Of a stretch of DNA of 64,000 nt, positions 51,183 to 60,589 are shown one piece after another. The position numbers and the translations under genes are program-made. Numbering within the stretch: position 1 is the stretch's first letter; each line of letters opens with the position of its first letter. Origin of the DNA: Microbacterium sufflavum (GTDB lineage: Bacteria > Actinomycetota > Actinomycetes > Actinomycetales > Microbacteriaceae); the NCBI RefSeq assembly GCF_023101165.1, contig NZ_CP078076.1, positions 1,736,001-1,800,000 of the forward strand, given 5' to 3'. The notes under the pieces were generated by a model that saw nothing but the letters and a program-made list of their open reading frames with translations, was not told the origin of the DNA and made no database searches.

Positions 51183-51815
51183 TCAGACGGTGCCGTACAG
51201 GCGGTCGCCCGCGTCGCCGAGGCCGGGCACGATGTAGCCCTTCTCGTTCAGGCGTTCGTCGAGGGCACCCAGCACCAGGGTCACATCCCGGTCGCCGGCC
51301 ATCGCCTCGATCGCGGCGACGCCCTCGGGGGTGCCGAGCAGGCAGATGGCCGTGACGTCTTTCGCGCCGCGGTCGAACAGGAACTGGATGGCCGCGGCCA
51401 GCGATCCACCGGTTGCGAGCATCGGGTCGATCGCGAAGCACTGGCGGTCGCTGAGGTCGTCCGGCAGCCGCTCGGCGTAGGTGGTGGGCTCGAACGTCTC
51501 CTCGTCGCGGACCATGCCGAGGAAGCCGACCTCGGCGGTCGGGAGCAGCTTCACGAGGCCTTCGAGCATGCCGAGGCCGGCGCGCAGGATGGGGACGACG
51601 ATGGGGCGCGGCTCGGAGATCTTGACGCCCGTGGTGGTGGTGACCGGGGTCGTGATCTCCACCGGCGACACCTTCACGTTGCGCGTGGCCTCGTACGCCA
51701 GGAGGGTCACGAGCTCCTCCGTCAGCTGCCGGAACACGGGCGACGGGGTGCGCGCGTCGCGCAGCACCGAGAGCTTGTGGGTGATGAGGGGGTGGTCGGC
51801 GACGTGAACACGCAT
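51183..51815 (-). CDS. upp: Uracil phosphoribosyltransferase
   Basis: This 210-residue salvage enzyme converts uracil and PRPP to UMP. Family motifs are [13 protein letters not shown] at the start, [20 protein letters not shown], the PRPP-binding loop [17 protein letters not shown], and the C-terminal [16 protein letters not shown] uracil site. The length equals the family norm. It is divergent from tadA, with 80 bases between the starts. Confidence 0.96.
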   Translation of the reverse strand: MRVHVADHPLITHKLSVLRDARTPSPVFRQLTEELVTLLAYEATRNVKVSPVEITTPVTTTTGVKISEPRPIVVPILRAGLGMLEGLVKLLPTAEVGFLGMVRDEETFEPTTYAERLPDDLSDRQCFAIDPMLATGGSLAAAIQFLFDRGAKDVTAICLLGTPEGVAAIEAMAGDRDVTLVLGALDERLNEKGYIVPGLGDAGDRLYGTV

Positions 51816-51895
51816 GGATACAGGCTAATGCGCCGCGACCGCGCGCACGACATCGGTCCTCCGGGGCGCCGCTGGCGCTGCCGTAGGCTCGACGC

Positions 51896-52351
51896 ATGAC
51901 CGCCGCCGACCGCACTGCGATGCAGCGCGCGCTCGTGCTGGCCGCGGAGGCCGCCGCAGACGCCGAGATCCCGGTGGGCGCCGTGGTGCTCGACGCCCAG
52001 GGGCGGATGCTCGCGGAGGGCCGCAACACGCGGGAGACCACGCTCGACCCGACCGGTCACGCCGAGGTCGTGGCCCTGCGGGCGGCCGCGGCGGCGCTCG
52101 GCTCGTGGAACCTCGACGGCTGCACGCTCGTGGTGACGCTGGAGCCGTGTCTCATGTGCGCCGGCGCGATCCTGCAGGCGCGCGTCGGGCGCGTGGTGTT
52201 CGGCGCGTGGGACGACAAGGCGGGTGCGGCCGGGTCGATGTACGACGTGCTGCGAGACCGGCGTCTTCCCTACCGTGCGGAGGTCATCGGCGGGGTCGAC
52301 GAAGAGGCGTCCACCGCGCTGCTGCGTGACTTCTTCGCGCAGCGGCGGTGA
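51896..52351 (+). CDS. tadA: tRNA-specific adenosine deaminase
   Basis: This 151-residue zinc deaminase has the CDA motifs TGHAEVVALRAA (His and catalytic Glu) and TLEPCLMCAGAIL (two zinc cysteines), plus IPVGAVVLD and VVFGAWDDKAGAAGS. It converts A34 to inosine in tRNA-Arg(ACG). The length and the G-A-x-D-x-K-A-G-A-x-G segment are diagnostic of TadA. It converges on the CDF gene. Confidence 0.94.
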   Translation: MTAADRTAMQRALVLAAEAAADAEIPVGAVVLDAQGRMLAEGRNTRETTLDPTGHAEVVALRAAAAALGSWNLDGCTLVVTLEPCLMCAGAILQARVGRVVFGAWDDKAGAAGSMYDVLRDRRLPYRAEVIGGVDEEASTALLRDFFAQRR

Positions 52352-52385
52352 CTGCCGGGTCGGATCACTGCGCGACCGCCTCGCC

Positions 52386-53357
52386 TCAGTCCGAGGACTT
52401 GAGCACGAACACGTCCGTCGAGGGCTCCGGGTCGATCGCGGGGCGGTACACGTCGGGCTCGATGTAGACGACGCGCGCCACCGGAACGGCCTCGCGGATG
52501 CGGCTCTCGATCGCGTCGATGTCGTCGGCGACCTCGCGCAGGGGCTTGTCGGCGTTGAGGGCGATCTTCGCGGCGACCATGAGCTCGTCCGGCCCGAGGT
52601 ACAGGGTCTTCAGGTGGATGATCTTCTCGATCTCCGGGCCGTCCGTGATCGCGTCCACGATGCGGTCCTCGTCGGCCTGCGTGGCTCCCTCGCCCACCAG
52701 GAGGCTCTTCGTCTCGACGCCGAGCACGATCGCGATCAGTACCAGCAGCACGCCGATCATGACGGTGCCGAGCGCATCGAAGAGGGGGTTGCCGGTGAGG
52801 AGGGTGAGGCCCACGCCGAGCAGCGCGAACGTCAGACCGGTCAGGGCGCCGACGTCCTCGAGCAGCACGACCGGAAGCTCGGGGGCCTTGGCGCGCCGCA
52901 CGAACGACCGCCACGACTGGCCCCGGTCGCGCACGAGGTTGCTCTCCTTCACGGCGGTGCGCAGCGAGAACGACTCCAGGCCGATCGCGATCAGCAGCAC
53001 GACGAGAGGCAGCCACCACCAGGTCTTGTCGAGCTCGTGGGGGTTCGTGAGCTTCTCGACGCCCTCGTAGATGGCGAAGAGGCCGCCGACCGAGAACAGG
53101 ATGATCGAGACGACGAAGGCGTACACGTAGCGTTCGCGTCCGTAGCCGAACGGGTGCGCGCGGTCGGCTCGGCGCTGGGCCTTGCGTCCGCCGAGCATGA
53201 GGAGGAGCTGGTTGCCCGAGTCGGCGACCGAGTGGATGGCCTCCGCGAGCATGGAGGCGGAGCCGGAGAGGGCCCACGCGAGGAACTTCGCGAGAGCGAT
53301 GCCCAGGTTCGCCAGGAACGCCGCGACGATGGCCTTGCTTCCTCCGGATGCACTCAT
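52386..53357 (-). CDS. Cation diffusion facilitator family transporter
   Basis: This 323-residue CDF protein has six membrane helices, the HxxxD-type metal sites SMLAEAIHSVADSGNQLLLMLG (helix 2) and EDVGALTGLTFALLG (helix 5), and a C-terminal cytoplasmic domain ending DVYRP. The H-P-F-G-Y-G-R-E-R segment between helices is typical of the Fe/Zn-type branch. It exports a divalent cation in exchange for protons. Unlike the short CDF at 10.8-11.5 kb it is full length and has no adjacent sensor. Confidence 0.92.
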   Translation of the reverse strand: MSASGGSKAIVAAFLANLGIALAKFLAWALSGSASMLAEAIHSVADSGNQLLLMLGGRKAQRRADRAHPFGYGRERYVYAFVVSIILFSVGGLFAIYEGVEKLTNPHELDKTWWWLPLVVLLIAIGLESFSLRTAVKESNLVRDRGQSWRSFVRRAKAPELPVVLLEDVGALTGLTFALLGVGLTLLTGNPLFDALGTVMIGVLLVLIAIVLGVETKSLLVGEGATQADEDRIVDAITDGPEIEKIIHLKTLYLGPDELMVAAKIALNADKPLREVADDIDAIESRIREAVPVARVVYIEPDVYRPAIDPEPSTDVFVLKSSD

Positions 53358-53416
53358 GCGTCGAGTCTAGAACCGCCGGTCGGGGGACGCCGGAGCGCCC
53401 GCCGTAGGATGACCAC

Positions 53417-54256
53417 ATGGCTGACTCACTTCCCTCCCTCGCGTTCCTCGGTGCCGGTTCGATGGGCGGGGCGATCCTCCGCGGCGTGCTCGCATCGGGC
53501 GTCCCGGTCGACGGCGGGATCACCGCGACGAACCGCACGACGGAGAAGGCGGCGTCGTTCGATGGGCTCGACGGGGTGACCAGCATCGCGCTGTCCGAGC
53601 GGCCGGAGGGCAACGCCGAGGCGGTGTCGGGCGCCCGGATCGTGCTGGTGGGCGTCAAGCCCGCGATGGTGCCGGAGCTGCTGCGCGAGATCGCTCCGCA
53701 CCTGACCGCCGACACGATCGTCGTCAGCCTCGCCGCCGGGGTCACCCTGCAGACGTTCGCCGACCACCTGGGCACCGGAGCCCGCGTGATCCGGTCGATG
53801 CCGAACACGCCGTCGACCGTCCGCAAGGGCGTGACCGGCCTCGCCGCCGGGGCCGCGGCGACCGCGGACGACGTGGCGCTTGTGCGACGCCTGTTCGAGA
53901 CGGTCGGCGCGGTGATCGAGGTGCCGGAATCGCAGATCGACGCGCTGTCCACGATCTCCGGCTCGGGCCCCGCGTACGTGTTCCTCCTGATCGAGGAGGT
54001 CACCACGGCGGCCATCGGGATGGGGTTCACCGAGGCGGATGCGCGGCTCATGGTCGAGCAGACCTTCATCGGTGCGACCGCCCTGCTCGACGCGTCGGGC
54101 GAAGACCCGGCCGAGCTGCGGCGCCGTGTGACCAGTCCCAAGGGCACCACCGAGCGCGCGGTCGCCGTGCTGCAGGACGCCCACCTCGACCGGACCTTCG
54201 CCGAGGCTGCCGCGGCCGCGCTCGCCCGCGCGAAGGAGCTCGCGGCGGGGGCGTGA
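53417..54256 (+). CDS. proC: Pyrroline-5-carboxylate reductase
   Basis: This 279-residue enzyme performs the last step of proline synthesis. It has the NAD(P)-binding start LAFLGAGSMGGAILRGVLASG, VLVGVKPAMVPELLREI, VSLAAGVTL, VIRSMPNTPSTVRKGVTGLA, and the dimer-domain signature ALSTISGSGPAYVFLLIEEV followed by VTSPKGTTERAVAVL. It starts at the ATG at 53417. In mycobacteria proC is followed closely by the HTH and bS22 genes; here they are 9 kb away. Confidence 0.96.
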   Translation: MADSLPSLAFLGAGSMGGAILRGVLASGVPVDGGITATNRTTEKAASFDGLDGVTSIALSERPEGNAEAVSGARIVLVGVKPAMVPELLREIAPHLTADTIVVSLAAGVTLQTFADHLGTGARVIRSMPNTPSTVRKGVTGLAAGAAATADDVALVRRLFETVGAVIEVPESQIDALSTISGSGPAYVFLLIEEVTTAAIGMGFTEADARLMVEQTFIGATALLDASGEDPAELRRRVTSPKGTTERAVAVLQDAHLDRTFAEAAAAALARAKELAAGA

Positions 54257-54257
54257 C

Positions 54258-54545
54258 ATGCGGCTGCGGGTCGAGGGGGAGATCTGGTTCTGGCGCGGGC
54301 CGGCGCCGTTCCACTTCGTCACGGTGCCGCCGGTCGAGAGCGCGATGATCCACGATGTCGCCGCCGTCGTCACCTATGGCTGGGGCATGATCCCCGCGAC
54401 GGTGACGATCGGCGGCACGACCGTGACCACCGCGCTGTGGCCGAAGGACGGCGGCTACATCGTGCCGATCAAGAAGGTGCTGCAGGATCGGGAGGAACTC
54501 GGCGTGGGCGACGCGGTCGAGGTCGTCCTCGACATCGACGCCTGA
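54258..54545 (+). CDS. DUF1905 domain protein
   Basis: This 95-residue protein matches the DUF1905 pattern: a short beta-barrel with GEIWFWRGPAPFHFVTVPP near the start, a central GWGMIPATVTIGG, and WPKDGGYIVPIKKVLQDREELGVGDAVEVVLDID at the end. The function of the family is unknown. It starts 1 base after the proC stop, so it is translated with it. Confidence 0.85.
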   Translation: MRLRVEGEIWFWRGPAPFHFVTVPPVESAMIHDVAAVVTYGWGMIPATVTIGGTTVTTALWPKDGGYIVPIKKVLQDREELGVGDAVEVVLDIDA

Positions 54546-54557
54546 CCCCCGCGGGGC

Positions 54558-56150
54558 TCAGCTCTCGCTCGACACCTCCGCGAGCACCTCCGGCCACCGC
54601 CGTTCGAGCGTCTTGCCGCCCAGCACGGCCCCGCCCCACACGGCGGCGGTCCCGATCACGACCGCACACGCCAGACTCACCCAGCCCAGCGGCGGCATCC
54701 AGATCGCGGCGATCCCGAAGCCCAGAGCCGGGCCGCCCAGGATCAGCGTGATCGGCGACATGATCAGCATCGCGAGGAAGGACTGTGCGCCGCCCGCCGA
54801 TCCGCGACCGAACGGGTTCGCCTCGGGAGCGGGAGCGCGACCGGGGAGGAACGCGCCCACCCACGCGCCCGCGCCGGCCGACACCGCCATCAGGCCGAGC
54901 GCCGCGCCGAGGCTCGCGGGCAGCAGGTCCGGTCGTCCGGCGACCAGGCACGTCGCCACGCACAGGGCGATCGTGACCGGGAGGCCGATCAGCCCGAAGC
55001 CGAGCAGCCGTCCCGCCCGGTCTGCGGTGCCGCTGACACCGGTCAGGATGTGCAGGGCGACCGCGTCGTTGTCGTAGGCGATGGCCAGCTGCACGATGCT
55101 CCCCGCGAGGAGAGCGTTGATGGCCGGGATCAGCACGATGGCGGGAGCGAGTCCCACGGACTCCTCCCGCAGGCCGTTCATCACGGCGAGACCGAGGAAG
55201 ATCGCGGGCAGGATCAGCAGCATCACCACATTGACGACCTGGCGCGGGTCGCGGCGGAAGTAGTGGAGCGTGCGGCCCGCGATCGCACCGACCGGTCCCG
55301 CCGGCAGCATCCGGTCGAGCAGGCCGCCCGAGCGGACCCGGCCGCCCCCGCTGGACACGAGGGGTGCCGTGAGGCGGGCGTCGAGGTGGACGCGGGCCGC
55401 GACCCAGAGGAGCACGACCGTGCCGACGGCGATGAGCAGCCGGAGCAGTGCGACCCCCACCGCCCCCTGCGCGAGCGCCGCGGGAACCCCGAACACGGCG
55501 GCGACCGGGGTCCAGGCGGCGACCTCGGCCACGGTGGCGAACGCCCCGCCGACGTCGTGCACGGTCGTCAGCGCCTGGAGCCCGATGTTCAGCAGCAGTC
55601 CGGACGACGCCAGCAGCACGACACCCACCGTGAGCACGAGGTCGCGGGTGCGGCGCCGGGCGAGCCACTTCCCGAGCAGCCCGCTCACGACGCGGGCGCC
55701 CAGCACGCAGGTCGCCAGGGCCACCGGGATGAGGACGAACGCGGCGAGCAGGGCGAGCACGTCGACCGACCAGCCGAGGAGCATCAGCAGCAGGGCGAGT
55801 GCGGTGCCGATGCCGCCGATCGTGGTGACGCCCGCGACCACGAGCCCCGGGAGCATCCGCTTCGCCGTGACCGGCAGCAGGGCGAACCGGTCGGGCGCCA
55901 GGGCGTCGTCGCCGCTCACGAGGATCGACCCGATCCACCAGCCGAGCACGATCACGGCTCCCGTCAGCACGAGCGCGGTCACGGCGGCGTCTGGCGCACC
56001 GATCCGCAGCAGCACGACCCCCACCGTCAGGGTCGCGAGGATGCCGACGGCCAGGAGGCCGACCACGACGAGCGTGACGATCATCCACGGGTTGCGCGCG
56101 AGCTGGTGACCGAGCTGACGCAGCCGCAGGCCTACGAGGAGCGCAACCAT
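54558..56150 (-). CDS. ABC transporter permease (large multi-helix)
   Basis: This 530-residue membrane protein has about twelve predicted helices arranged as two similar halves, with no known catalytic motif. It fits the ABC-2-like exporter permeases found next to an ATPase in actinobacteria. The ATG at 56150 lies 19 bases inside the end of the ATPase gene, so the two are co-translated. The substrate is unknown. Confidence 0.85.
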   Translation of the reverse strand: MVALLVGLRLRQLGHQLARNPWMIVTLVVVGLLAVGILATLTVGVVLLRIGAPDAAVTALVLTGAVIVLGWWIGSILVSGDDALAPDRFALLPVTAKRMLPGLVVAGVTTIGGIGTALALLLMLLGWSVDVLALLAAFVLIPVALATCVLGARVVSGLLGKWLARRRTRDLVLTVGVVLLASSGLLLNIGLQALTTVHDVGGAFATVAEVAAWTPVAAVFGVPAALAQGAVGVALLRLLIAVGTVVLLWVAARVHLDARLTAPLVSSGGGRVRSGGLLDRMLPAGPVGAIAGRTLHYFRRDPRQVVNVVMLLILPAIFLGLAVMNGLREESVGLAPAIVLIPAINALLAGSIVQLAIAYDNDAVALHILTGVSGTADRAGRLLGFGLIGLPVTIALCVATCLVAGRPDLLPASLGAALGLMAVSAGAGAWVGAFLPGRAPAPEANPFGRGSAGGAQSFLAMLIMSPITLILGGPALGFGIAAIWMPPLGWVSLACAVVIGTAAVWGGAVLGGKTLERRWPEVLAEVSSES

Positions 56151-56908
56151 GCGAGCGTCTCCGTTCCCAGGTCGTGGGCACCGACGAGCGACAGGAAGCG
56201 CTGCTGCAGCGTCATCCCGGCTCGGACCTCGTCGAGTTCTCCGTGCGCCAGCAGTCGCCCCTCGGCGACGATCGCGACGCGGTCGCACATCGACTCGACC
56301 AGCTCCATGACGTGACTGGACAGCACCACCGTGCCGCCGCTGTCGACGAAGGCGCGCAGGATCTGCCGGATGGTCTGACCCGACACCGGGTCGACGGCCT
56401 CCAGCGGTTCGTCGAGCAGCAGCAGCCGCGGCGCGTGGATCAGCGCGCACGCCAGGCCGATCTTCTTGCGCATGCCGGCGGAGTAGTCCACGACGAGGGT
56501 GTCGCGGTCGTCGCCGAGGCCCAGCGCGTCGAGCAGCTCGCCGGTGCGGGTGTGCACCTCGGCCTCGGGCATGCCGCGGAGCAGGCCGGTGTAGCGCAGC
56601 AGCTCGGCACCCGTCAGGCGGTCGAGCATGCGGATCCCGTCGGGGAGCACACCCATGAGCGCCTTGGCCCGGGCCGGGTCCTGCCAGACGTCGTGTCCGA
56701 GCACCCACGCCGAGCCCGCGTCCGGACGCAGCAGCCCCGTCGTCATCGCCAGCGTGGTGGTCTTGCCCGCACCGTTCGGGCCGAGCACGCCGAGCATCGA
56801 TCCGGCGGGGACGTCGAGCGAGAGGCCGTCGACGGCGACCTTCTGGCCGAACTGCTTGCGGAGCCCGCGGAGGGCGAGCACGGGAGGGGCCGGGGCGTGG
56901 TCGGTCAT
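56132..56908 (-). CDS. ABC transporter ATP-binding protein
   Basis: This 258-residue ATPase has Walker A GPNGAGKTT, signature YSAGMRKKIGLACALIHAPRLLLLDEPLEAVDPVSGQ (Y-S-A-G-M in place of L-S-G-G-Q, as in CcmA/NatA-like exporters), and switch His in VVLSSHVMELVE. I chose the ATG at 56908, which has GGGGG close upstream; an ATG at 56917 would add three residues. It forms a pair with the overlapping permease. Confidence 0.9.
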   Translation of the reverse strand: MTDHAPAPPVLALRGLRKQFGQKVAVDGLSLDVPAGSMLGVLGPNGAGKTTTLAMTTGLLRPDAGSAWVLGHDVWQDPARAKALMGVLPDGIRMLDRLTGAELLRYTGLLRGMPEAEVHTRTGELLDALGLGDDRDTLVVDYSAGMRKKIGLACALIHAPRLLLLDEPLEAVDPVSGQTIRQILRAFVDSGGTVVLSSHVMELVESMCDRVAIVAEGRLLAHGELDEVRAGMTLQQRFLSLVGAHDLGTETLAWLRSS

Positions 56909-56977
56909 GGCCCCCATCCCATCACGCGGGAGTCGAGGGACGCATCCACCGCGAGGGGGAGTCGGGATGGGGCGCGG

Positions 56978-57649
56978 TCAGCGGTCCAGGGCGGCGAAGC
57001 GCTCGATATCGCTGTTGGTGCCCGACACGATGATGAGGTCGTGGTTGGTGACGATGGTATTCGCCTCGGCGTAGCGGAACGGCTTGCCGGGGCTCTTCAC
57101 GCCGACGACGGTGACCTTGTACTTCGAGCGCACGCCGGACTCGTTCAGGCCGACGCCGCGGATGAACTTCGGCGGGTACATCTTGGCGAGCACGAAGTCG
57201 TCGTCGAAGCGGATGAAGTCGAGCATGCGACCGCTCACCAGGTGGGCGACGCGCTCGCCGGCCTCGCGCTCGGGGTAGATCACGTGATTGGCGCCGACGC
57301 GGGCGAGGATCTTGCCGTGCGACTGGGAGACGGCCTTGGCCCAGATCTGCGGGACCTTGAGGTCGACGAGGTTCGCGGTGATGAGCACGGATGCCTCGAT
57401 CGAGGAGCCGACCGCGACGACCGCGACCTGGAAGTCCTGGGCGCCGATCTGGCGCAGGGCGTCGATGTTCCTGGCATCGGCCTGCACGGTGTGGGTGACC
57501 CGCTCCGACCACTTCTGCACGAGCTCGAGATTGTCGTCGATCGCGAGGACCTCGCGGTCGAGACGGTCGAGCTCACCGGCGCACGCCGCACCGAACCGGC
57601 CGAGGCCGATGACGAGGACGGGGGCGTCTCCGCGCAGGACTTCAACCAA
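56978..57649 (-). CDS. ktrA: Potassium uptake regulatory subunit KtrA/TrkA
   Basis: This 223-residue cytosolic RCK protein has a Rossmann TrkA_N domain (VLVIGLGRFGAACAGELDRLDREVLAIDDN, with the G-x-G-x-F-G nucleotide loop and acidic Asp-Asp) and a TrkA_C domain. It gates the KtrB channel in response to ATP/ADP, and in related systems to c-di-AMP. The TTG start at 57649 overlaps the ktrB stop by 8 bases, with AAAGG upstream, which secures coupled translation. Confidence 0.92.
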   Translation of the reverse strand: MVEVLRGDAPVLVIGLGRFGAACAGELDRLDREVLAIDDNLELVQKWSERVTHTVQADARNIDALRQIGAQDFQVAVVAVGSSIEASVLITANLVDLKVPQIWAKAVSQSHGKILARVGANHVIYPEREAGERVAHLVSGRMLDFIRFDDDFVLAKMYPPKFIRGVGLNESGVRSKYKVTVVGVKSPGKPFRYAEANTIVTNHDLIIVSGTNSDIERFAALDR

Positions 57650-59072
57650 CGATCGGCCTTTCCACCGGCAGTGAGTAGTACTGCGTTCGCGACGTCGCGG
57701 CGACTGCCGCGGCGAGAGTCACTGTACCAACGCGCCCCATGAAGATGGTCGCGGCCATGACGTACGAGGCGGAATCCGGCAGCTCGCCGGTCAGGCCCGT
57801 CGAGAGGCCGACGGTGCCGAACGCGGAGATGACGTCGAACAGCACGTGGCTGATGTCGGCCTTCGTGATCTGCGCGATCACGATGGTCGACAGGGCCACG
57901 ATGGTCGCTCCCCACGCGACGACGCTGAGGGCGACGCGCTGCACGTCGCTCGGGATGCGCCGCCCGAAGGCCTCGACCGACTGGCGTCCCTTCGCCTCCG
58001 ACCACACCGCGATCGCGAGCACGGCGAGGGTGGTCACCTTGATGCCTCCCGCGGTCGACGCGGAGCCGCCGCCGACGAACATGAGCATGCTCGCCGCGAG
58101 CAGGGAGGAGCCGTTGAGATCGTCCATCTCGATCACGTTGAAGCCGCCGGAGCGCGTCATCGCGGAGAGGAAGAACGCCTGGAAGGTCGTGTCGGCGGCG
58201 TCCATCGACCCGAACGTCTTCGGGTTGTCGTACTCGAGGATGAGGAACGCGGCGGCACCGACCACGAACAGCAGCACGGTGGTGACGATCGTGAGCTTGG
58301 AGTGCAGCGACCACCGCTTCACGTGCCACACGTGCTTGGCGAGCGTGTAGATCACGGGGAAGCCGATGCTGCCGAGGAAGACGCCCACCATGAGCAGGAA
58401 CAGCACGAGGTAGTCGTCGGCGAACACCGCGACGCCGCCGTCGTTGGGGGCGAAGCCGGTGTTGGTGAACGCCATGGCGGCGAAGTAGGGCGCCTCCCAC
58501 AGTGCGGCGATCGGGTCGACCTTGGCCATCACCAGGGCCGGGTAGAGGAGCGCGGCGAGGGAGGCCTCGATGATGAGGGCCGAGACGGCGACCGTGGTGA
58601 GGAGCTGCCCGACCTCGCCCAGCCGCACCGTCTGGCTCTCGTTCACGACGCCGCCGTGCGCGCGCAGCGGGTTCGTGTCGCCCGCGGCCATGAGCTTGGC
58701 GCGCAACCCGAGGCGCTTGGAGATGAGCATGCCCATCAGCGAGGCGAGGGTCAGCACGCCCAGCGCGCCGATGTTCACGCCGATGAACACCAGGACGTGC
58801 CCGAACGGCGACCAGTGGTTGGCCATGTCCACTGTCGCCAGACCCGTGACGCAGATCGTGGAGACGGCGGTGAAGAGGGCGTCGCTCAGCGGCGTGACGG
58901 TGCGGTCGGCCGATGCGATCGGCAGCGAGAAGAGGACGGTGAAGACGAGGATCAGCAGCGCGAACACGGAGATCGCGAACCGCGACGGCGACGACGTGAT
59001 GAGGTGCTTGAAGCGCCCGCCCGACCCCGGGAACCGCTGTCGGGGCGACGACGCCGAAACGATGCCCGACAT
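57642..59072 (-). CDS. ktrB: Potassium uptake protein KtrB (TrkH family)
   Basis: This 476-residue SKT-family channel has the four M1-P-M2 repeats with selectivity-filter glycines (ISTICVTGLATVD, AFTNTGFAPND, AMTRSGGFNVIE, AFGTVGLSTGLTG). It forms the pore of the Ktr K+ uptake system with KtrA. I chose the ATG at 59072 because GAGGGGG lies just before it; the in-frame ATG at 59096 lacks a ribosome site. The gene is divergent from an ArsR-family regulator. Confidence 0.93.
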   Translation of the reverse strand: MSGIVSASSPRQRFPGSGGRFKHLITSSPSRFAISVFALLILVFTVLFSLPIASADRTVTPLSDALFTAVSTICVTGLATVDMANHWSPFGHVLVFIGVNIGALGVLTLASLMGMLISKRLGLRAKLMAAGDTNPLRAHGGVVNESQTVRLGEVGQLLTTVAVSALIIEASLAALLYPALVMAKVDPIAALWEAPYFAAMAFTNTGFAPNDGGVAVFADDYLVLFLLMVGVFLGSIGFPVIYTLAKHVWHVKRWSLHSKLTIVTTVLLFVVGAAAFLILEYDNPKTFGSMDAADTTFQAFFLSAMTRSGGFNVIEMDDLNGSSLLAASMLMFVGGGSASTAGGIKVTTLAVLAIAVWSEAKGRQSVEAFGRRIPSDVQRVALSVVAWGATIVALSTIVIAQITKADISHVLFDVISAFGTVGLSTGLTGELPDSASYVMAATIFMGRVGTVTLAAAVAATSRTQYYSLPVERPIVG

Positions 59073-59164
59073 CGCTGCCCCCTCGTTCGAATCCATCCGT
59101 GCACGACGCCGCCCGCCGAGCCCTCGTCATGGTACTCCGTGCCGGGGGCGACTACCCTGATGCC

Positions 59165-59578
59165 ATGACGGACATCTTCGACGTGATCGCAGACGGTACG
59201 AGGCGCGACATCCTCCAGCTCCTGCTCCGGCGAACGTCCGAAGGCGAGTCCGGCACCAGCGTGAGCCAGATCGTGGCCGACCTGGGGATCAGCCAGCCCA
59301 CCGTCTCCAAGCACCTCAAGGTGCTGCGCGATGCCGAGCTCGTGACCGTGCGCGAGGACGGGCAGCGTCGGTTCTACAGCCTCGCCGTCGAGCCGCTCGA
59401 GGTCGTCGACGACTGGCTGGTCCCGTTCCTCGTCGACGCTTACGGTGACGCGGCCCCGGACATCGCCTACCCGGGTGGTCTTCCCGATGGTGCGGCACAC
59501 GCCGCCGAGGTGGTCGGACGCGCGGCCGCATCGGCCAAGCACGTGGTGACCACGGCGCTCAAGCGGCTCGGCGCCTGA
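59165..59578 (+). CDS. ArsR-family winged-helix regulator
   Basis: This 137-residue protein has MTDIFDVIADGTRRDILQLLL at the start, then the winged helix SVSQIVADLGISQPTVSKHLKVLRDAELVTVREDGQRRFYSLAVEPLEVVDDWL. There are no cysteine or His metal sites in the ArsR metal-binding positions, so it is probably not a metal sensor. It faces away from ktrB across 92 bases. It may regulate ktrAB, but no operator is clear. Confidence 0.88.
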   Translation: MTDIFDVIADGTRRDILQLLLRRTSEGESGTSVSQIVADLGISQPTVSKHLKVLRDAELVTVREDGQRRFYSLAVEPLEVVDDWLVPFLVDAYGDAAPDIAYPGGLPDGAAHAAEVVGRAAASAKHVVTTALKRLGA

Positions 59579-59605
59579 CGCGCGCGCAGCCGCGCCGGAA
59601 CGGAC

Positions 59606-59645
59606 ATCGCCCCTGACGACCGGGGGGCATGTCGTCAGGGGCGAT
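59606..59645 (+). terminator. Long hairpin after the ArsR-like gene
   Basis: A perfect 15-bp stem (59606-59620 with 59631-59645) with a 10-base loop begins 28 bases after the stop. It lacks a T-run but is strong. The following 119 bases to the next gene show no other feature. Confidence 0.6.
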
Positions 59646-59764
59646 CCACGGACCCCAGCTCCGCAACGGACTCGGCGGTGCCGGCACAAGTCCTGCATCG
59701 ACAGTGCCAGAGCTGTCTGGGCGACCGGCGTGCGGCGGCTATGCGCGGGCTGGACGGGACGGGC

Positions 59765-60589
59765 TCAGCGGCGGCCCGCCTTGCGGCGGAACAGCCACGC
59801 GCCCCACACGACGGCGACGCCGAGGATCACCACGCACCACAGCACCGCCCACCACGGCTGCGTTCCGGCGTCGGTGCCGAGGAGCAGGCTGCGGATGGTC
59901 TCGACGATCGGGGTGATGGGCTGATGCGCGGCGACCGGCTGCAGCCACTCCGGCATGCTCGCCACCGGCACGAACGCGCTGGACAGGTAGGGCAGGAACA
60001 GCAGCACGAAGCCGTAGCCGTTGGCACCCTCGGGGCTGCCGGCGGCGAGGCCGATCGCCGCGAACAGGTACGTGATCGCGAGGATGTAGAGCGTGATCAG
60101 CCCGCCCAGCGCGATCCAGTCGCCCGGTGACGCGGTCGGGCGGAACCCGACCAGCACCCCGACGCCGATGACGATGGCCGTCGCGACCAGGTTGCGCAGG
60201 ACGCTCGCCACCACGTGCCCGGTGAGCACGGCTCCGGCGCGCAGCGGCATGGTGCGGAACCGGTCGATGATGCCGGAGCGCATGTCGTTCGCGACATACA
60301 CCGCCGTGGAGGACGCCCCGAACCCCGCGCACGTGAGGATGATGCCCGGCACGACGTAGTCGACGTAGGCGCCGGAGGGGTCGATCGCCCCGCCGAACAC
60401 CCACGTGAACATGAGCATGAGCATGACGGGCAGCATGATCGCCATGAGCAGTGATTCGCCGTCGCGCAGCGAGTGCCGCAGGCTGCGTCCGACGAAGACG
60501 GCTTCGGCCGTCAGCCCGCGCAGGCGCGGTCGAGGCGTCGGCGTGGGGGAGGCGTGCGGGGGCATCGGGGTGGTGACCGCGGTGTTCAT
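59765..60589 (-). CDS. ABC-2 type exporter permease (DrrB-like)
   Basis: This 274-residue permease has six membrane helices and the ABC-2 motif near the C-terminus (LFLPYLSSAFVPVASMPEWLQPVAAHQPITPIVETIRSLLLG). It resembles DrrB-type drug and polyketide exporters. Its ATG overlaps the ATPase stop by ATGA. Together with the ATPase and the divergent TetR it is likely an inducible drug exporter. Confidence 0.9.
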   Translation of the reverse strand: MNTAVTTPMPPHASPTPTPRPRLRGLTAEAVFVGRSLRHSLRDGESLLMAIMLPVMLMLMFTWVFGGAIDPSGAYVDYVVPGIILTCAGFGASSTAVYVANDMRSGIIDRFRTMPLRAGAVLTGHVVASVLRNLVATAIVIGVGVLVGFRPTASPGDWIALGGLITLYILAITYLFAAIGLAAGSPEGANGYGFVLLFLPYLSSAFVPVASMPEWLQPVAAHQPITPIVETIRSLLLGTDAGTQPWWAVLWCVVILGVAVVWGAWLFRRKAGRR